Shown one piece after another: positions 31,379-39,962 of a DNA stretch of 64,000 nt (the first letter of the stretch is position 1; each line of letters begins with the position of its first letter). The stretch covers positions 16,247 through 80,246 of the forward strand of contig NZ_AYVL01000003.1 of assembly GCF_000502835.1 (NCBI RefSeq), given 5' to 3'. The notes under the pieces are model-generated. The model was given only the letters and a program-made list of their open reading frames with translations. It did no database searches and was not told the DNA's origin. Origin of the DNA: Mesorhizobium sp. LSJC280B00. Its GTDB lineage: Bacteria > Pseudomonadota > Alphaproteobacteria > Rhizobiales > Rhizobiaceae. A program made the translations under genes and the position numbers.

Positions 31379-32464
31379 TTGCGCGTCGATCTTTTCGACT
31401 TCGATCTGCCGGAGGAGCGCGTCGCGCTTCGCCCAGCCGAGCCGCGCGACAGTGCCAGGATGCTGGTGGTCAGGCCGGGTGAGGGGCTCGAAGACCGGAC
31501 GGTGCGCGACCTGCCGGCCCTGCTCAAGGCCGGTGATGTGCTGGTCTTCAACGACACCAAGGTCATTCCGGCGCAGCTGAAAGGCATCAGGCGGCGCGGC
31601 GAAGCAGCAGCGCAGGTCGAAGCCACGCTGCATATGCGGATGGCGCCCGACCGGTGGCTCGCCTTCATGCGTCCGGGCAAGCGCATCGCCGCCGGCGATC
31701 GCATCCATTTCGGTCATGACGCCAATTCCTGCTTTCTCGGCCAGCTCGACGCGACAGTTGTCGAGAAGGGAGAAGGTGGCGAGGTGCTGCTCGGCTTCGA
31801 CCTGTCAGGTCCGTTCCTCGACGAGGCGCTGCATGCCGTCGGCCACATCCCGCTGCCGCCCTACATCGCTTCCAAGCGTGACGACGACGAACGCGACCGC
31901 AGCGATTACCAGACCATTTATGCCAAGGAGGAGGGCGCCGTGGCCGCGCCGACGGCAGGGCTGCATTTCACGCCGGAGCTGTTTGCGACGCTCGACGCCA
32001 AGGGCATAGAGCGCCGTTTCGTCACGCTGCATGTCGGCGCCGGCACGTTCCTGCCGGTGAAGGCGGACGACACCGCCGACCACAAGATGCACGCCGAAAC
32101 CGGTTCGGTCAGCCCGGAAACCGCCGCGGCGCTGAATGCGGCGAAAGCAAAAGGAGGGCGCATTATCGCCGTCGGCACGACATCGCTGCGCTTGTTGGAG
32201 AGCGCGGCTGGCGAGGACGGCAGGCTGGCAGCATGGTCAGGCCCGACCGACATCTTCATCACGCCCGGCTATCGCTTCAAGACCGCAGACATGCTGATGA
32301 CCAATTTCCATCTGCCGCGTTCGACGCTGTTCATGCTGGTTTCGGCCTTCTGCGGTTTGCAGACGATGCGCGCGGCCTATGCGCATGCGATCGAGAACCG
32401 CTACAGGTTTTATTCCTATGGAGACGCAAGTCTTCTGTTCAGGGAGGATACCGATGGACGATGA
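31379..32464 (+). CDS. queA: tRNA S-adenosylmethionine ribosyltransferase-isomerase (queuosine synthesis)
   Basis: The 361-residue protein begins [19 protein letters not shown], the standard QueA N-terminus, and has [13 protein letters not shown] and [10 protein letters not shown]. QueA moves the ribosyl group of S-adenosylmethionine onto preQ1-modified tRNA, forming epoxyqueuosine. The start is TTG at 31379, the only codon that gives the family N-terminus. The gene lies in a run of same-strand genes that ends with tgt, the earlier enzyme of the same pathway. Confidence 0.94.
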   Translation: MRVDLFDFDLPEERVALRPAEPRDSARMLVVRPGEGLEDRTVRDLPALLKAGDVLVFNDTKVIPAQLKGIRRRGEAAAQVEATLHMRMAPDRWLAFMRPGKRIAAGDRIHFGHDANSCFLGQLDATVVEKGEGGEVLLGFDLSGPFLDEALHAVGHIPLPPYIASKRDDDERDRSDYQTIYAKEEGAVAAPTAGLHFTPELFATLDAKGIERRFVTLHVGAGTFLPVKADDTADHKMHAETGSVSPETAAALNAAKAKGGRIIAVGTTSLRLLESAAGEDGRLAAWSGPTDIFITPGYRFKTADMLMTNFHLPRSTLFMLVSAFCGLQTMRAAYAHAIENRYRFYSYGDASLLFREDTDGR

Positions 32465-32723
32465 CCTGGAAACCTTCGGCCGCGAAGCCTTGATCGCCGA
32501 GGTCAGGAAACTGCGCGCCGGAATCCGCCAACACCGCGACGCCACCGGCCATGATCTGTGCTGGCATCATCCCGACCTCTGGTCGCTTTTGCCCGAAAAG
32601 ACCGAGCCGGCGATTGCCGTGCCGCCGTGGCCGAAATTCATGCGCGGCTGCATCCGCTACCGGCAATCACTCGACAAGCAGGCCCCGGACGCGCCGGTAT
32701 TCGACAAGGAGTTCGATGGCTAG
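32454..32723 (+). CDS. 89-residue protein between queA and tgt, function unknown
   Basis: ATG at 32454 follows AGGGAGGA and overlaps the end of queA by 11 bases; tgt starts 8 bases after its stop. The 89-residue product has a charged helix ([19 protein letters not shown]) and a striking Cys, Trp, His, His run in [17 protein letters not shown], plus a second cysteine in RGCIRY. It has no membrane segment. Its position suggests a link to queuosine modification, but there is no direct evidence. Confidence 0.75.
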   Translation: MDDDLETFGREALIAEVRKLRAGIRQHRDATGHDLCWHHPDLWSLLPEKTEPAIAVPPWPKFMRGCIRYRQSLDKQAPDAPVFDKEFDG

Positions 32724-32731
32724 GGAATTCA

Positions 32732-33862
32732 ATGACTGACGCATTCACCTTCAAGGTGCTGGCGACCGACGGCAGGGCGCGGCGTGGTGCAATCACCATG
32801 CCGCGCGGGGAAATCCGCACGCCTGCCTTCATGCCGGTCGGTACCGGCGGCACGGTGAAGGCCATGTATATGGATCAGGTGCGCGGCGTCGGCTCGGACA
32901 TTATCCTCGGCAACACCTACCACCTGATGCTGAGACCCGGCGCCGAGCGCGTGGCGCGGCTCGGCGGCCTGCATGAATTCGCCCGCTGGCAGCATCCAAT
33001 CCTGACCGACAGCGGCGGCTTCCAGGTGATGTCGCTGTCGAAGCTGCGGAAACTGACCGAGAACGGCGTTACCTTCCGTTCGCATATCGACGGCGGCGCC
33101 TACGAGATGTCGCCGGAGCGTTCGATAGAGATCCAGGGGCTGCTCGATTCCGACATCCAGATGCAGCTCGACGAATGCACGGCGCTGCCGGCCAAGCAGA
33201 ACGAGATCGAGCGTGCCATGGAGTTGTCGTTGCGCTGGGCCGAGCGTTGCAAGACGGCATTCGGCGAGCAGCCCGGCAAGGCGATGTTCGGCATTGTGCA
33301 AGGCGGCGACGTGCCGGATCTGCGGCTGCGCTCGGCGCAGGCGCTGAAGGCAATGGAGCTGAAGGGCTATGCGATCGGCGGGCTGGCTGTCGGCGAGCCG
33401 CAAGCGGTGATGCTGGAGATGCTCGACATCACTTGCCCGGAGCTGCCGGCTGACCGGCCGCGCTACCTGATGGGCGTCGGCACCCCGGACGACATCTTGA
33501 AGTCGGTTGCGCGCGGCATCGACATGTTCGACTGCGTGATGCCGACGCGGGCAGGGCGCCACGGCCTTGCATACACACGGCGCGGCAAGGTCAATCTGCG
33601 CAACGCCCGCCATGCCGACGATCCGCGTCCGCTCGACGAGGAAAGCGACTGCCCGGCCGCACGCGACTATTCGCGGGCCTATTTGCACCATCTGGTGCGC
33701 TCGCAAGAGGCGCTTGGGGCGATGCTCCTGACCTGGAACAATCTGTCCTATTACCAGCAGCTGATGCGCGACATTCGTGAAGCGATCGAGGCTGGCAGGT
33801 TCGCCGAACAAGCCGAGATCATCACGCAGCAATGGGCAAACGGTGACCTCGCCGTCCGATAG
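32732..33862 (+). CDS. tgt: Queuine tRNA-ribosyltransferase (tRNA-guanine transglycosylase) lacking most zinc ligands
   Basis: The 376-residue TIM-barrel protein carries the catalytic aspartates in [17 protein letters not shown] and [14 protein letters not shown]. It swaps guanine for preQ1 at position 34 of four tRNAs. The usual C-terminal CxCx2C...H zinc site is ESDCPAARD with Asn336 at the histidine place: Ser305, Cys307, Ala310, Asn336. Only one of the four ligands is left. ATG at 32732 gives the normal N-terminus ([15 protein letters not shown]). Confidence 0.94.
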   Translation: MTDAFTFKVLATDGRARRGAITMPRGEIRTPAFMPVGTGGTVKAMYMDQVRGVGSDIILGNTYHLMLRPGAERVARLGGLHEFARWQHPILTDSGGFQVMSLSKLRKLTENGVTFRSHIDGGAYEMSPERSIEIQGLLDSDIQMQLDECTALPAKQNEIERAMELSLRWAERCKTAFGEQPGKAMFGIVQGGDVPDLRLRSAQALKAMELKGYAIGGLAVGEPQAVMLEMLDITCPELPADRPRYLMGVGTPDDILKSVARGIDMFDCVMPTRAGRHGLAYTRRGKVNLRNARHADDPRPLDEESDCPAARDYSRAYLHHLVRSQEALGAMLLTWNNLSYYQQLMRDIREAIEAGRFAEQAEIITQQWANGDLAVR

Positions 33863-34011
33863 GCATGCTCGCCAGGAATCCGGCTCCAGGGAGGAGTTGC
33901 CCCTGCCATGAACTGTTTTGAAACGACTGCCTAATAAGCATTGCCGGACGACATCAGGCGAGGATCAAGAACCTGTTCGTTTCGGGGCAAGTTTCAGTTC
34001 CTGGCACGACG

Positions 34012-35463
34012 GTGCGGACGAACGGCATCGCCGAGCTTTCGCCTTCGACCCCCATCGCGGTTCAGCGATGGACGGCTGGGTCGTTGCTTGCCATTCTGGC
34101 GATCGCAGTGACCGGCCTGGTCTTGCGCTTACTTGGCGCGCGCGGCGACCTTTGGCTGGACGAGATCTGGAGCTTTGCGCTGATCGAGCCGCTGACCTCG
34201 ATCGACCAGATATTCTGGCGCGTCAATCACGACAACAATCATTTCCTCAACTCGGTCTATCTCTATCTCATTGGCCCCGATGTTTCGCCGCTGATCCAGC
34301 GAGGTCTGTCGATAGCATTAGGTGTTGCCACGATCGGTGCGGCGGCAACGAGCGCCTTATCGCGCGGACGACAGGCGATGATTGCCACAAGCCTGTTGTT
34401 TGCCGTGAGCTACCCAATGATCCATTACGGCTCGGAGGCGCGCGGCTATGCCGGCCTTGTGCTGTTCACGCTGCTGTCGGTCGTTTTTCTGGAGCGCCGG
34501 CTCGACAGTAGACGGTGGTCTGGCGTGGCCCTGGCAGCGGCGATCCTTTTCGGCTTCCTGTGCCACCTCACCATGATCGGAATGGTGGCGGTCCTCGCAA
34601 TATGGACCGCCTGGCTCGCCTGGCAGCGTACGGCGAAGGTCGGCCGTGTCGTTGCGGACCTGGCGTCGATCTTCCTGCCGGGCTTGCTTGCCGTGTTGCC
34701 GCTGGCTGTCGGCGTGTTTGTCGGCGGCAGGCTGTTCGGCTTCAGTGTCGGTGGTGTTTCGCCGTTCTCGATTGCCGCCTTCGCGCAGGGCTATGGCGGG
34801 ATGATCCGCTCTCTGTTCGCGCTGCCACCCTGGTTCGGCGACGGGCCCTATATCGTTGCCGCCTGCGGTCTTGTCGGCCTCTCCGCCGGTGTCTGGCGCG
34901 GTCGAAGAGCCAGCCTTTATGCCATCGGGATTATCGGACTGCCTTTGCTCATGGCGGAGGCGCATCTGCCCAACCTTGAGTTCCCGCGCTATTTCATCAT
35001 CAGCGGAACATTGCTGCTGCTCTGGGCCGGCGAGATGATTGGCCGCGGCCTGGATGCTCGCGGGACTGCCAGGCTGCTTGCGATGGGAGCGCTGGTGATC
35101 GTGGTGGGTGGAAGCATTTCGTCGCTGCTTCAGTTCTATCAATATGGACGCGGCTCCTACGCCGCTATCGTCGATGAAATGACCAGGAACGGCGCAACCA
35201 CCTATGCCAGCGACGGCAATTTCCGCACCCCCATTGTCGTCGACTATTTTGCGGCGCGAATGGATCGTCGGGCATTGCTGGTTCCAGACGACGGGATGTG
35301 CACCGAACGGCCCGCCTGGCTGGTCCTCGAGGGGGACGTGGACAAACAAGCCGAACATGTCGAACCGACGGCCGCATGCGCTCTGGCCTATGAACGGGCC
35401 GATGCGTCGAGGCATTGGGGGTTTTCAGGCCTGAGCTGGACGCTCTACCGGCGACAGGATTGA
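34012..35463 (+). CDS. Polytopic membrane protein, GT-C/PMT-like glycosyltransferase
   Basis: The 483-residue protein has about ten hydrophobic helices. Early on, DLWLDEIWSFALIEPL carries an acidic DE pair as in the first periplasmic loop of GT-C glycosyltransferases (ArnT, PMT type), and SYPMIHYGSEARGYAG resembles the later periplasmic loop. Such enzymes move a sugar from a lipid carrier outside the membrane; the sugar and acceptor are unknown. The start is GTG at 34012. It stands alone with no polysaccharide cluster around it. Confidence 0.65.
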   Translation: MRTNGIAELSPSTPIAVQRWTAGSLLAILAIAVTGLVLRLLGARGDLWLDEIWSFALIEPLTSIDQIFWRVNHDNNHFLNSVYLYLIGPDVSPLIQRGLSIALGVATIGAAATSALSRGRQAMIATSLLFAVSYPMIHYGSEARGYAGLVLFTLLSVVFLERRLDSRRWSGVALAAAILFGFLCHLTMIGMVAVLAIWTAWLAWQRTAKVGRVVADLASIFLPGLLAVLPLAVGVFVGGRLFGFSVGGVSPFSIAAFAQGYGGMIRSLFALPPWFGDGPYIVAACGLVGLSAGVWRGRRASLYAIGIIGLPLLMAEAHLPNLEFPRYFIISGTLLLLWAGEMIGRGLDARGTARLLAMGALVIVVGGSISSLLQFYQYGRGSYAAIVDEMTRNGATTYASDGNFRTPIVVDYFAARMDRRALLVPDDGMCTERPAWLVLEGDVDKQAEHVEPTAACALAYERADASRHWGFSGLSWTLYRRQD

Positions 35464-35472
35464 AACACCCCT

Positions 35473-35892
35473 TTAGGTGCTGAGCGACGTGGACGCACGC
35501 AGGCTGCAGCCGGTGATCCGAAAGCTGCCGTCAGGCTGTAGTTCTAGCGTGTAGACCGCCTCGTAGTCCTTGCCATCCGGGCCGACGATCAGCACTTGCT
35601 GGATGATCGAGGTCGGGCTCGTCTCGCGAACCTTGCCGAAGGAGTAGGTCTGCGGCTGGCGCACCGGCGGATAGCCGTTGGTCACCATGTTCATGAAGGT
35701 ATCGACGGTCGGAAAGATGCGCTTCACATTCGGTGCGGCAAAGCTGTAGGCCGTCATTCCGTCATTGGCGATGAAGGCCCTCAACTGCCCATCGATGACC
35801 GTCTGCGCCGCTTTGACTTCGGCGTCGCCAGCAAAGGCCTGGGATGCGAAAATGAATGGAACGACTGCGAATGCGAAAAACGCGCGGCGCAT
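35473..35892 (-). CDS. DUF4864-like secreted protein
   Basis: The 139-residue protein has a signal peptide (residues 1-21, ending AFA before GDAE). The mature part shows the DUF4864 pattern: VIDGQLRAFIANDGMTAYSFAAPNVKRIF, then FMNMVTNGYPPVRQPQTYSFG, and ending FRITGCSLR. It is a small cystatin/NTF2-like fold of unknown function. ATG at 35892 was chosen over the much longer upstream frame, as it starts the signal peptide. Confidence 0.72.
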   Translation of the reverse strand: MRRAFFAFAVVPFIFASQAFAGDAEVKAAQTVIDGQLRAFIANDGMTAYSFAAPNVKRIFPTVDTFMNMVTNGYPPVRQPQTYSFGKVRETSPTSIIQQVLIVGPDGKDYEAVYTLELQPDGSFRITGCSLRASTSLST

Positions 35893-36133
35893 GGCCTGTC
35901 TCCGTTGTCCCTGAGAAATCGCTGCCTGAAGGTACATGATACCATACGCTTTGCAGTGCTTCAGGGTTTCAGCCGAGCGCAAACATTCGGCGTGGCAGTC
36001 CGTGTCCAGACCGAGACGCATTGTCGAGGCGAGAACAGCCTGAGCGATTGCCGATGCTTGAAAGGCGAACGGCAGTCTGCCACAAGGGCCGCTCGATTAT
36101 ACCTAGAGCGTGCGATGTGAGCAGGACCAGGCA

Positions 36134-36370
36134 ATGAAGGCATTTTTCGTGCAGATAAAGTGCGATCTGGGCAAGGCCTACGACGTTGCCAGCGCCCTGG
36201 CCGATGCCGAGATTGCTTCGGAAATCTACTCGACAGCCGGAAACTACGACCTGCTCGCCAAATTCTATGTCGACGACGAGGAAGACATCGGCCACTTCGT
36301 CAACGAGAAAGTGCAGATTCTTCCCGGTATCAAGGACACGTTCACGGTCGTCACCTTTCGCGCGTTTTGA
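36134..36370 (+). CDS. Stand-alone Lrp/AsnC ligand-binding (RAM) domain protein
   Basis: The 78-residue protein is only the C-terminal effector-binding domain of Lrp/AsnC regulators: AFFVQIKCDLGKAYDVASALAD, then STAGNYDLLAKFYVDDEEDIGHFVNEK and the ending strand TFTVVTF. There is no helix-turn-helix, so it cannot bind DNA itself by the usual mode. Such proteins may bind amino acids or modify full-length Lrp partners. It lies 148 bp upstream of the ATP-grasp gene on the same strand. Confidence 0.82.
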   Translation: MKAFFVQIKCDLGKAYDVASALADAEIASEIYSTAGNYDLLAKFYVDDEEDIGHFVNEKVQILPGIKDTFTVVTFRAF

Positions 36371-36518
36371 TCCGCATCCGGCATCTGCCCGGACACCAGG
36401 CAAAGCCTGATCAAGGCCCTATTGGTGCTGCCTTAATTTTAGGCAAGTGCGATATACTGATCGCCGGCGCCCAACAAATCACCGATTGCGCTTGATTTTC
36501 TCCAGCGAGGCCAGTGAA

Positions 36519-37955
36519 ATGGCGCCACAGGGGAGTATGCGATTGGCAGCGTTCGATGAAATGCTTCCGGAAGTTTCCGGGCTGAGAAAACCGTATTCGG
36601 CTTACGATCGCTGGCTGAAGGAACAGGACCCGGCCAGACTTACCGAGAAGATGCAGGACGCCGAACGCGTCTTTCGCAAGACAGGCATCACTTTCGCCGT
36701 CTACGGCGAGCAGGAAGCATCGGAGCGGCTGATACCCTTCGATATCGTTCCGCGCATCATTTCGGGCAATGAATGGCGACGGCTGACGCAAGGCATCGAG
36801 CAGCGCGTCCAGGCGCTGAACGCCTTTCTCGACGACATCTACCATCGCCAGGAGATCTTGCGCGCCGGCCGGGTGCCGAAGGAGTTGATCGCCAAGAATG
36901 AGGCGTTCCTGCCCGAGATGATCGGGGTGCGGCCGCCGGCCGGCGTCTATACCCACATCATCGGCGTCGACATCGTACGCATCAGCGAGAACGAGTTCTA
37001 CGTGCTGGAGGACAACGCGCGCACGCCGTCCGGCGTCTCCTACATGCTGGAGAACCGCGAGACGATGATGCAGCTCTTTCCCGAGCTGTTCCAGCAGATC
37101 AAGGTGCGGCCGGTTGAGAATTACCCGCAGCTCTTGCGCCAGTCGCTGGCGGCAGTGCGGCCGCAAAGCACCAAGGGCGCGCCGACCATTGCCGTGCTGA
37201 CGCCGGGCAGCTTCAACTCGGCGTATTTCGAACATGCTTTCCTTGCCGACCAGATGGGCGTGCAGCTTGTCGAAGGGCAGGATCTGCGCGTCGTCGATGG
37301 CCATGTCGCGATGCGCACCACCGAGGGCTACAAGCAGATCGACGTGCTTTACCGTCGTGTCGACGACTCGTTCCTCGATCCGCTGACCTTCCGCCCCGAC
37401 TCGGCACTTGGCGTGCCGGGCATTATGGACGTCTACCGCGCCGGCAACATCACGATCGCCAATGCGCCGGGAACCGGCATCGCCGACGACAAGGCGATTT
37501 ATTCCTACATGCCCGAAATCGTCGAATTCTATACCGGCCGCAAGGCGATGCTCGGCAACATCCCGACCTGGCGCTGCTCGGAGCCGGACAGCCTGAAATA
37601 CGTGCTCGAGCACATCGATGAATTGGTTATCAAGGAAGTCCACGGCTCCGGCGGTTACGGCATGCTGGTCGGTCCGGCGGCGACCAAGAAGGAATGCGAA
37701 GAGTTTTCCAAAAAGCTCGCGGCAAAACCGTCGAACTACATCGCCCAGCCGACGCTGGCGCTGTCGACCTGCCCGATCCTGACGGACAAGGGGCTGGCGC
37801 CGCGCCATGTCGATCTGCGCCCCTATGTGCTGGTTTCCGACCGTATCCAGATCGTGCCCGGCGGGCTGACCCGAGTAGCGCTCAAGGAAGGCTCGCTGGT
37901 CGTCAATTCCTCGCAAGGCGGGGGCACGAAGGATACGTGGGTGTTAGATGATTAG
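36519..37955 (+). CDS. Circularly permuted ATP-grasp protein of the Anbu gene cluster
   Basis: The 478-residue protein matches the circularly permuted ATP-grasp family (former DUF404/DUF407). Its signatures are YVLEDNARTPSGVSYMLENR and ELVIKEVHGSGGYGMLVGP (nucleotide-binding glycine loop). ATP-grasp enzymes join a carboxylate to an amine, making amide or peptide bonds, so an amide-ligase role on a peptide or small molecule is likely but unproven. ATG at 36519 follows GAGG at usable spacing. It is the first gene of the run ending in the Anbu peptidase. Confidence 0.88.
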   Translation: MAPQGSMRLAAFDEMLPEVSGLRKPYSAYDRWLKEQDPARLTEKMQDAERVFRKTGITFAVYGEQEASERLIPFDIVPRIISGNEWRRLTQGIEQRVQALNAFLDDIYHRQEILRAGRVPKELIAKNEAFLPEMIGVRPPAGVYTHIIGVDIVRISENEFYVLEDNARTPSGVSYMLENRETMMQLFPELFQQIKVRPVENYPQLLRQSLAAVRPQSTKGAPTIAVLTPGSFNSAYFEHAFLADQMGVQLVEGQDLRVVDGHVAMRTTEGYKQIDVLYRRVDDSFLDPLTFRPDSALGVPGIMDVYRAGNITIANAPGTGIADDKAIYSYMPEIVEFYTGRKAMLGNIPTWRCSEPDSLKYVLEHIDELVIKEVHGSGGYGMLVGPAATKKECEEFSKKLAAKPSNYIAQPTLALSTCPILTDKGLAPRHVDLRPYVLVSDRIQIVPGGLTRVALKEGSLVVNSSQGGGTKDTWVLDD

Positions 37956-37965
37956 AGTGGAAGTA

Positions 37966-38117
37966 GTGAATAGTGAATGGTGAATAGTGAATAGTGAATA
38001 GTGAATAGATAAGGATATGGGTCGTTGATGTTGGTGAAATGCCCTGAAGTGAAGCGCGCGGAATCGTGCCCTGGAATCTGGATAGTCACCATTCACCATT
38101 CACCTTTCACTATTCAC
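37966..38117. repeat. Pair of inverted heptamer-repeat arrays inside the Anbu cluster
   Basis: Six tandem copies of GTGAATA (one is GTGAATG) occupy 37966-38007. Five copies of the reverse complement, some altered (TATTCAC, CATTCAC, CTTTCAC, TAGTCAC), occupy 38083-38117. The two arrays could pair over about 35 bp to make one large hairpin with a 75-base loop. They fill the only long gap in the cluster, ending 16 bases before the next start codon. Confidence 0.92.
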
Positions 38118-38133
38118 CACAGGACCGCCTGAC

Positions 38134-39075
38134 ATGCTTCTCGGCCGCACCGCCAACGGGCTCTACTGGATGAACCGCTACATCGAGCGGGCGGAAAACA
38201 TGGCGCGATTGGTGGATGCCGGCCTGCGCATGGCGCTGACTCGTACTCAGAACGCTTCGGAGGAGTGGAATTCGGTGCTGCTCAGCGCCGGTTCGGATGC
38301 CAGCTTCACGCAGAAATATTCCGACTACACCGCCGCCAATGTCGCCGACTATCTGCTGCGCGACACATCGAACCCGTCGAGCACGATGTCGTCTATCGAA
38401 ACGGCCCGTAACAATGCCCGCATGGTGCGTACCGCACTGACGCGTGAAACCTGGGAAAGCATCAACGAAGCCTGGATGTCGCTGAAGCGGATGCTGGCCA
38501 AGCCGATCGACGAGCGCGACCTGCCCAACGCGCTCGACGCAATCAAGCGCGAGACGGCGCTGATCCGCGGCTCGTTCTACGGCACGATGCTGCGCAACGA
38601 GATTTTCGATTTTTCGCAGCTCGGCACTTATGTCGAACGCGCCGACAACACCGCGCGCATCCTGGATGTGAAATACTACGTTCTGTTGCCGTCGATCTCC
38701 TGGGTCGGCTCGACGCTCGACAACTACCAGTGGGAATCGATCCTGCGCTCGGTGTCGGCGCACCGTTCCTATCGCTGGGTCTATGATGCCGACTACAAGC
38801 CGAGCAACATCGCCGATTATCTGATCCTCAACGTCCGCATGCCGCGCTCACTGACCTTTTGCTACCGCTTCCTGACGGAGCATCTCAAATTCCTGGGTGA
38901 CGACTATGGGGAGCGCCACGCCTGTCATGCGACGGCTGCCAAGACCCAGGCCATGCTGACGGCCGGGTCGATCAAGGATATTTTCGACGCCGGCCTGCAC
39001 GAATTCCTAGCCAATTTCATCCGCGACAACACCAGGCTCGGCGACGAGATCGCGCAGGATTACAGGTTCTATTGA
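38134..39075 (+). CDS. Alpha-E domain protein (former DUF403) of the Anbu cluster
   Basis: The 313-residue all-helical protein begins MLLGRTANGLYWMNRYIERAEN, the alpha-E signature, and has FSQLGTYVERADNTARILDVKY at about residues 165-190 as an internal repeat of the YxERAxN motif. Alpha-E proteins are nearly always encoded with a circularly permuted ATP-grasp protein, and the two are sometimes fused. The biochemical role is unknown. The stop codon is embedded in a palindromic repeat. Confidence 0.9.
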   Translation: MLLGRTANGLYWMNRYIERAENMARLVDAGLRMALTRTQNASEEWNSVLLSAGSDASFTQKYSDYTAANVADYLLRDTSNPSSTMSSIETARNNARMVRTALTRETWESINEAWMSLKRMLAKPIDERDLPNALDAIKRETALIRGSFYGTMLRNEIFDFSQLGTYVERADNTARILDVKYYVLLPSISWVGSTLDNYQWESILRSVSAHRSYRWVYDADYKPSNIADYLILNVRMPRSLTFCYRFLTEHLKFLGDDYGERHACHATAAKTQAMLTAGSIKDIFDAGLHEFLANFIRDNTRLGDEIAQDYRFY

Positions 39076-39122
39076 GCATGATCCAAAAAGGCGGAGATCG
39101 GTTTTCGGAAAAGCTCATGCTC
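39074..39122. repeat. Palindromic rhizobial repeat between alpha-E and transglutaminase genes
   Basis: GAGCATGATCC at the left and GCTCATGCTC at the right are inverted copies around a centre with further complementary segments (TTTTCGGAAAA). It matches the dispersed GAGCATGATC...GATCATGCTC type of rhizobial palindrome. It overlaps the alpha-E stop codon. Confidence 0.72.
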
Positions 39123-39136
39123 CAGGGACGAGAGCG

Positions 39137-39931
39137 ATGCGGCTGAAGATCACCCACCGAACCGAATACCGCTACGATGCGCCGGTGCAGTATCTGTTGC
39201 AGCGTTTGCGGCTGCTCCCGGTGAACGGGCGCACTCAGACGGTACTGTCCTGGGCGCTGAAGATCGAAGGCGCACGCGAGGAAGTGCGCTTCACCGACCA
39301 TTTCGGCAATGATACCCGGCTGTTGAGCGTCGAGGGCGAGCGCGACTTCATCACCGTCGAAGCAGCCGGCGAAGTGGTGACGCGCGACACCGCTGGCGTC
39401 TGCGGACCGCACCAGGGTTTCGCGCCGCTCTGGCTGTTCGGCCAGGAAACGCCGCTGACGACGATCGGCAGCGGCATTCGCGAGCTTGCTGCCTCGGTCG
39501 GCAAGGGTACCGACATCGAAAGGCTGCACCGGTTGATGGCGGTGATCGGCGAGCGCGTCGCTTATACGCCGGACACCACCAACGTGACGACGCCGGCCGA
39601 AGAGGCCCTGGCGCTCAAGACCGGCGTTTGCCAGGACCACAGCCACATCTTCGTTGCCGCGGCGCGTGCCATGGATTTTCCGGCCCGCTATATCAGCGGC
39701 TACCTGATGATGGATGCGGCCATCGAGCAGGTGGCAAGCCACGCCTGGGCCGAGGCGCATGTCTCGGGCCTCGGCTGGGTCGCCTTCGATGTCGCCAACG
39801 GCATTTCTCCGGACGAGCGTTATGTGAAGGTGGCGACCGGCCGCGATTATCGCGACGCCATGCCGGTATCTGGAATTCGGCTGGGACAGGCGGAAGAACA
39901 GCTTGCGGTCACCGTCACCGTGGAGCAGTAA
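39137..39931 (+). CDS. Transglutaminase-like cysteine peptidase of the Anbu cluster
   Basis: The 264-residue protein has an N-terminal beta domain (MRLKITHRTEYRYDAPV) and a transglutaminase-like core with Cys165 (TGVCQDHSH), His202 (ASHAWAEAHV) and Asp218 (VAFDVANG). Bacterial members are usually cysteine peptidases or amidases. With an ATP-grasp ligase beside it, making and cutting an amide or peptide bond is the natural idea. No signal peptide, so it acts in the cytoplasm. Confidence 0.9.
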   Translation: MRLKITHRTEYRYDAPVQYLLQRLRLLPVNGRTQTVLSWALKIEGAREEVRFTDHFGNDTRLLSVEGERDFITVEAAGEVVTRDTAGVCGPHQGFAPLWLFGQETPLTTIGSGIRELAASVGKGTDIERLHRLMAVIGERVAYTPDTTNVTTPAEEALALKTGVCQDHSHIFVAAARAMDFPARYISGYLMMDAAIEQVASHAWAEAHVSGLGWVAFDVANGISPDERYVKVATGRDYRDAMPVSGIRLGQAEEQLAVTVTVEQ

Positions 39932-39962
39932 TCCCCGGCAAGATTGTTGCCAAAGAGATTCG

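Noticed and set aside
37966..38117. CRISPR array
   Set aside because: The repeats are 7 bases long, without spacers, and no cas gene is near. It is a simple inverted tandem repeat.
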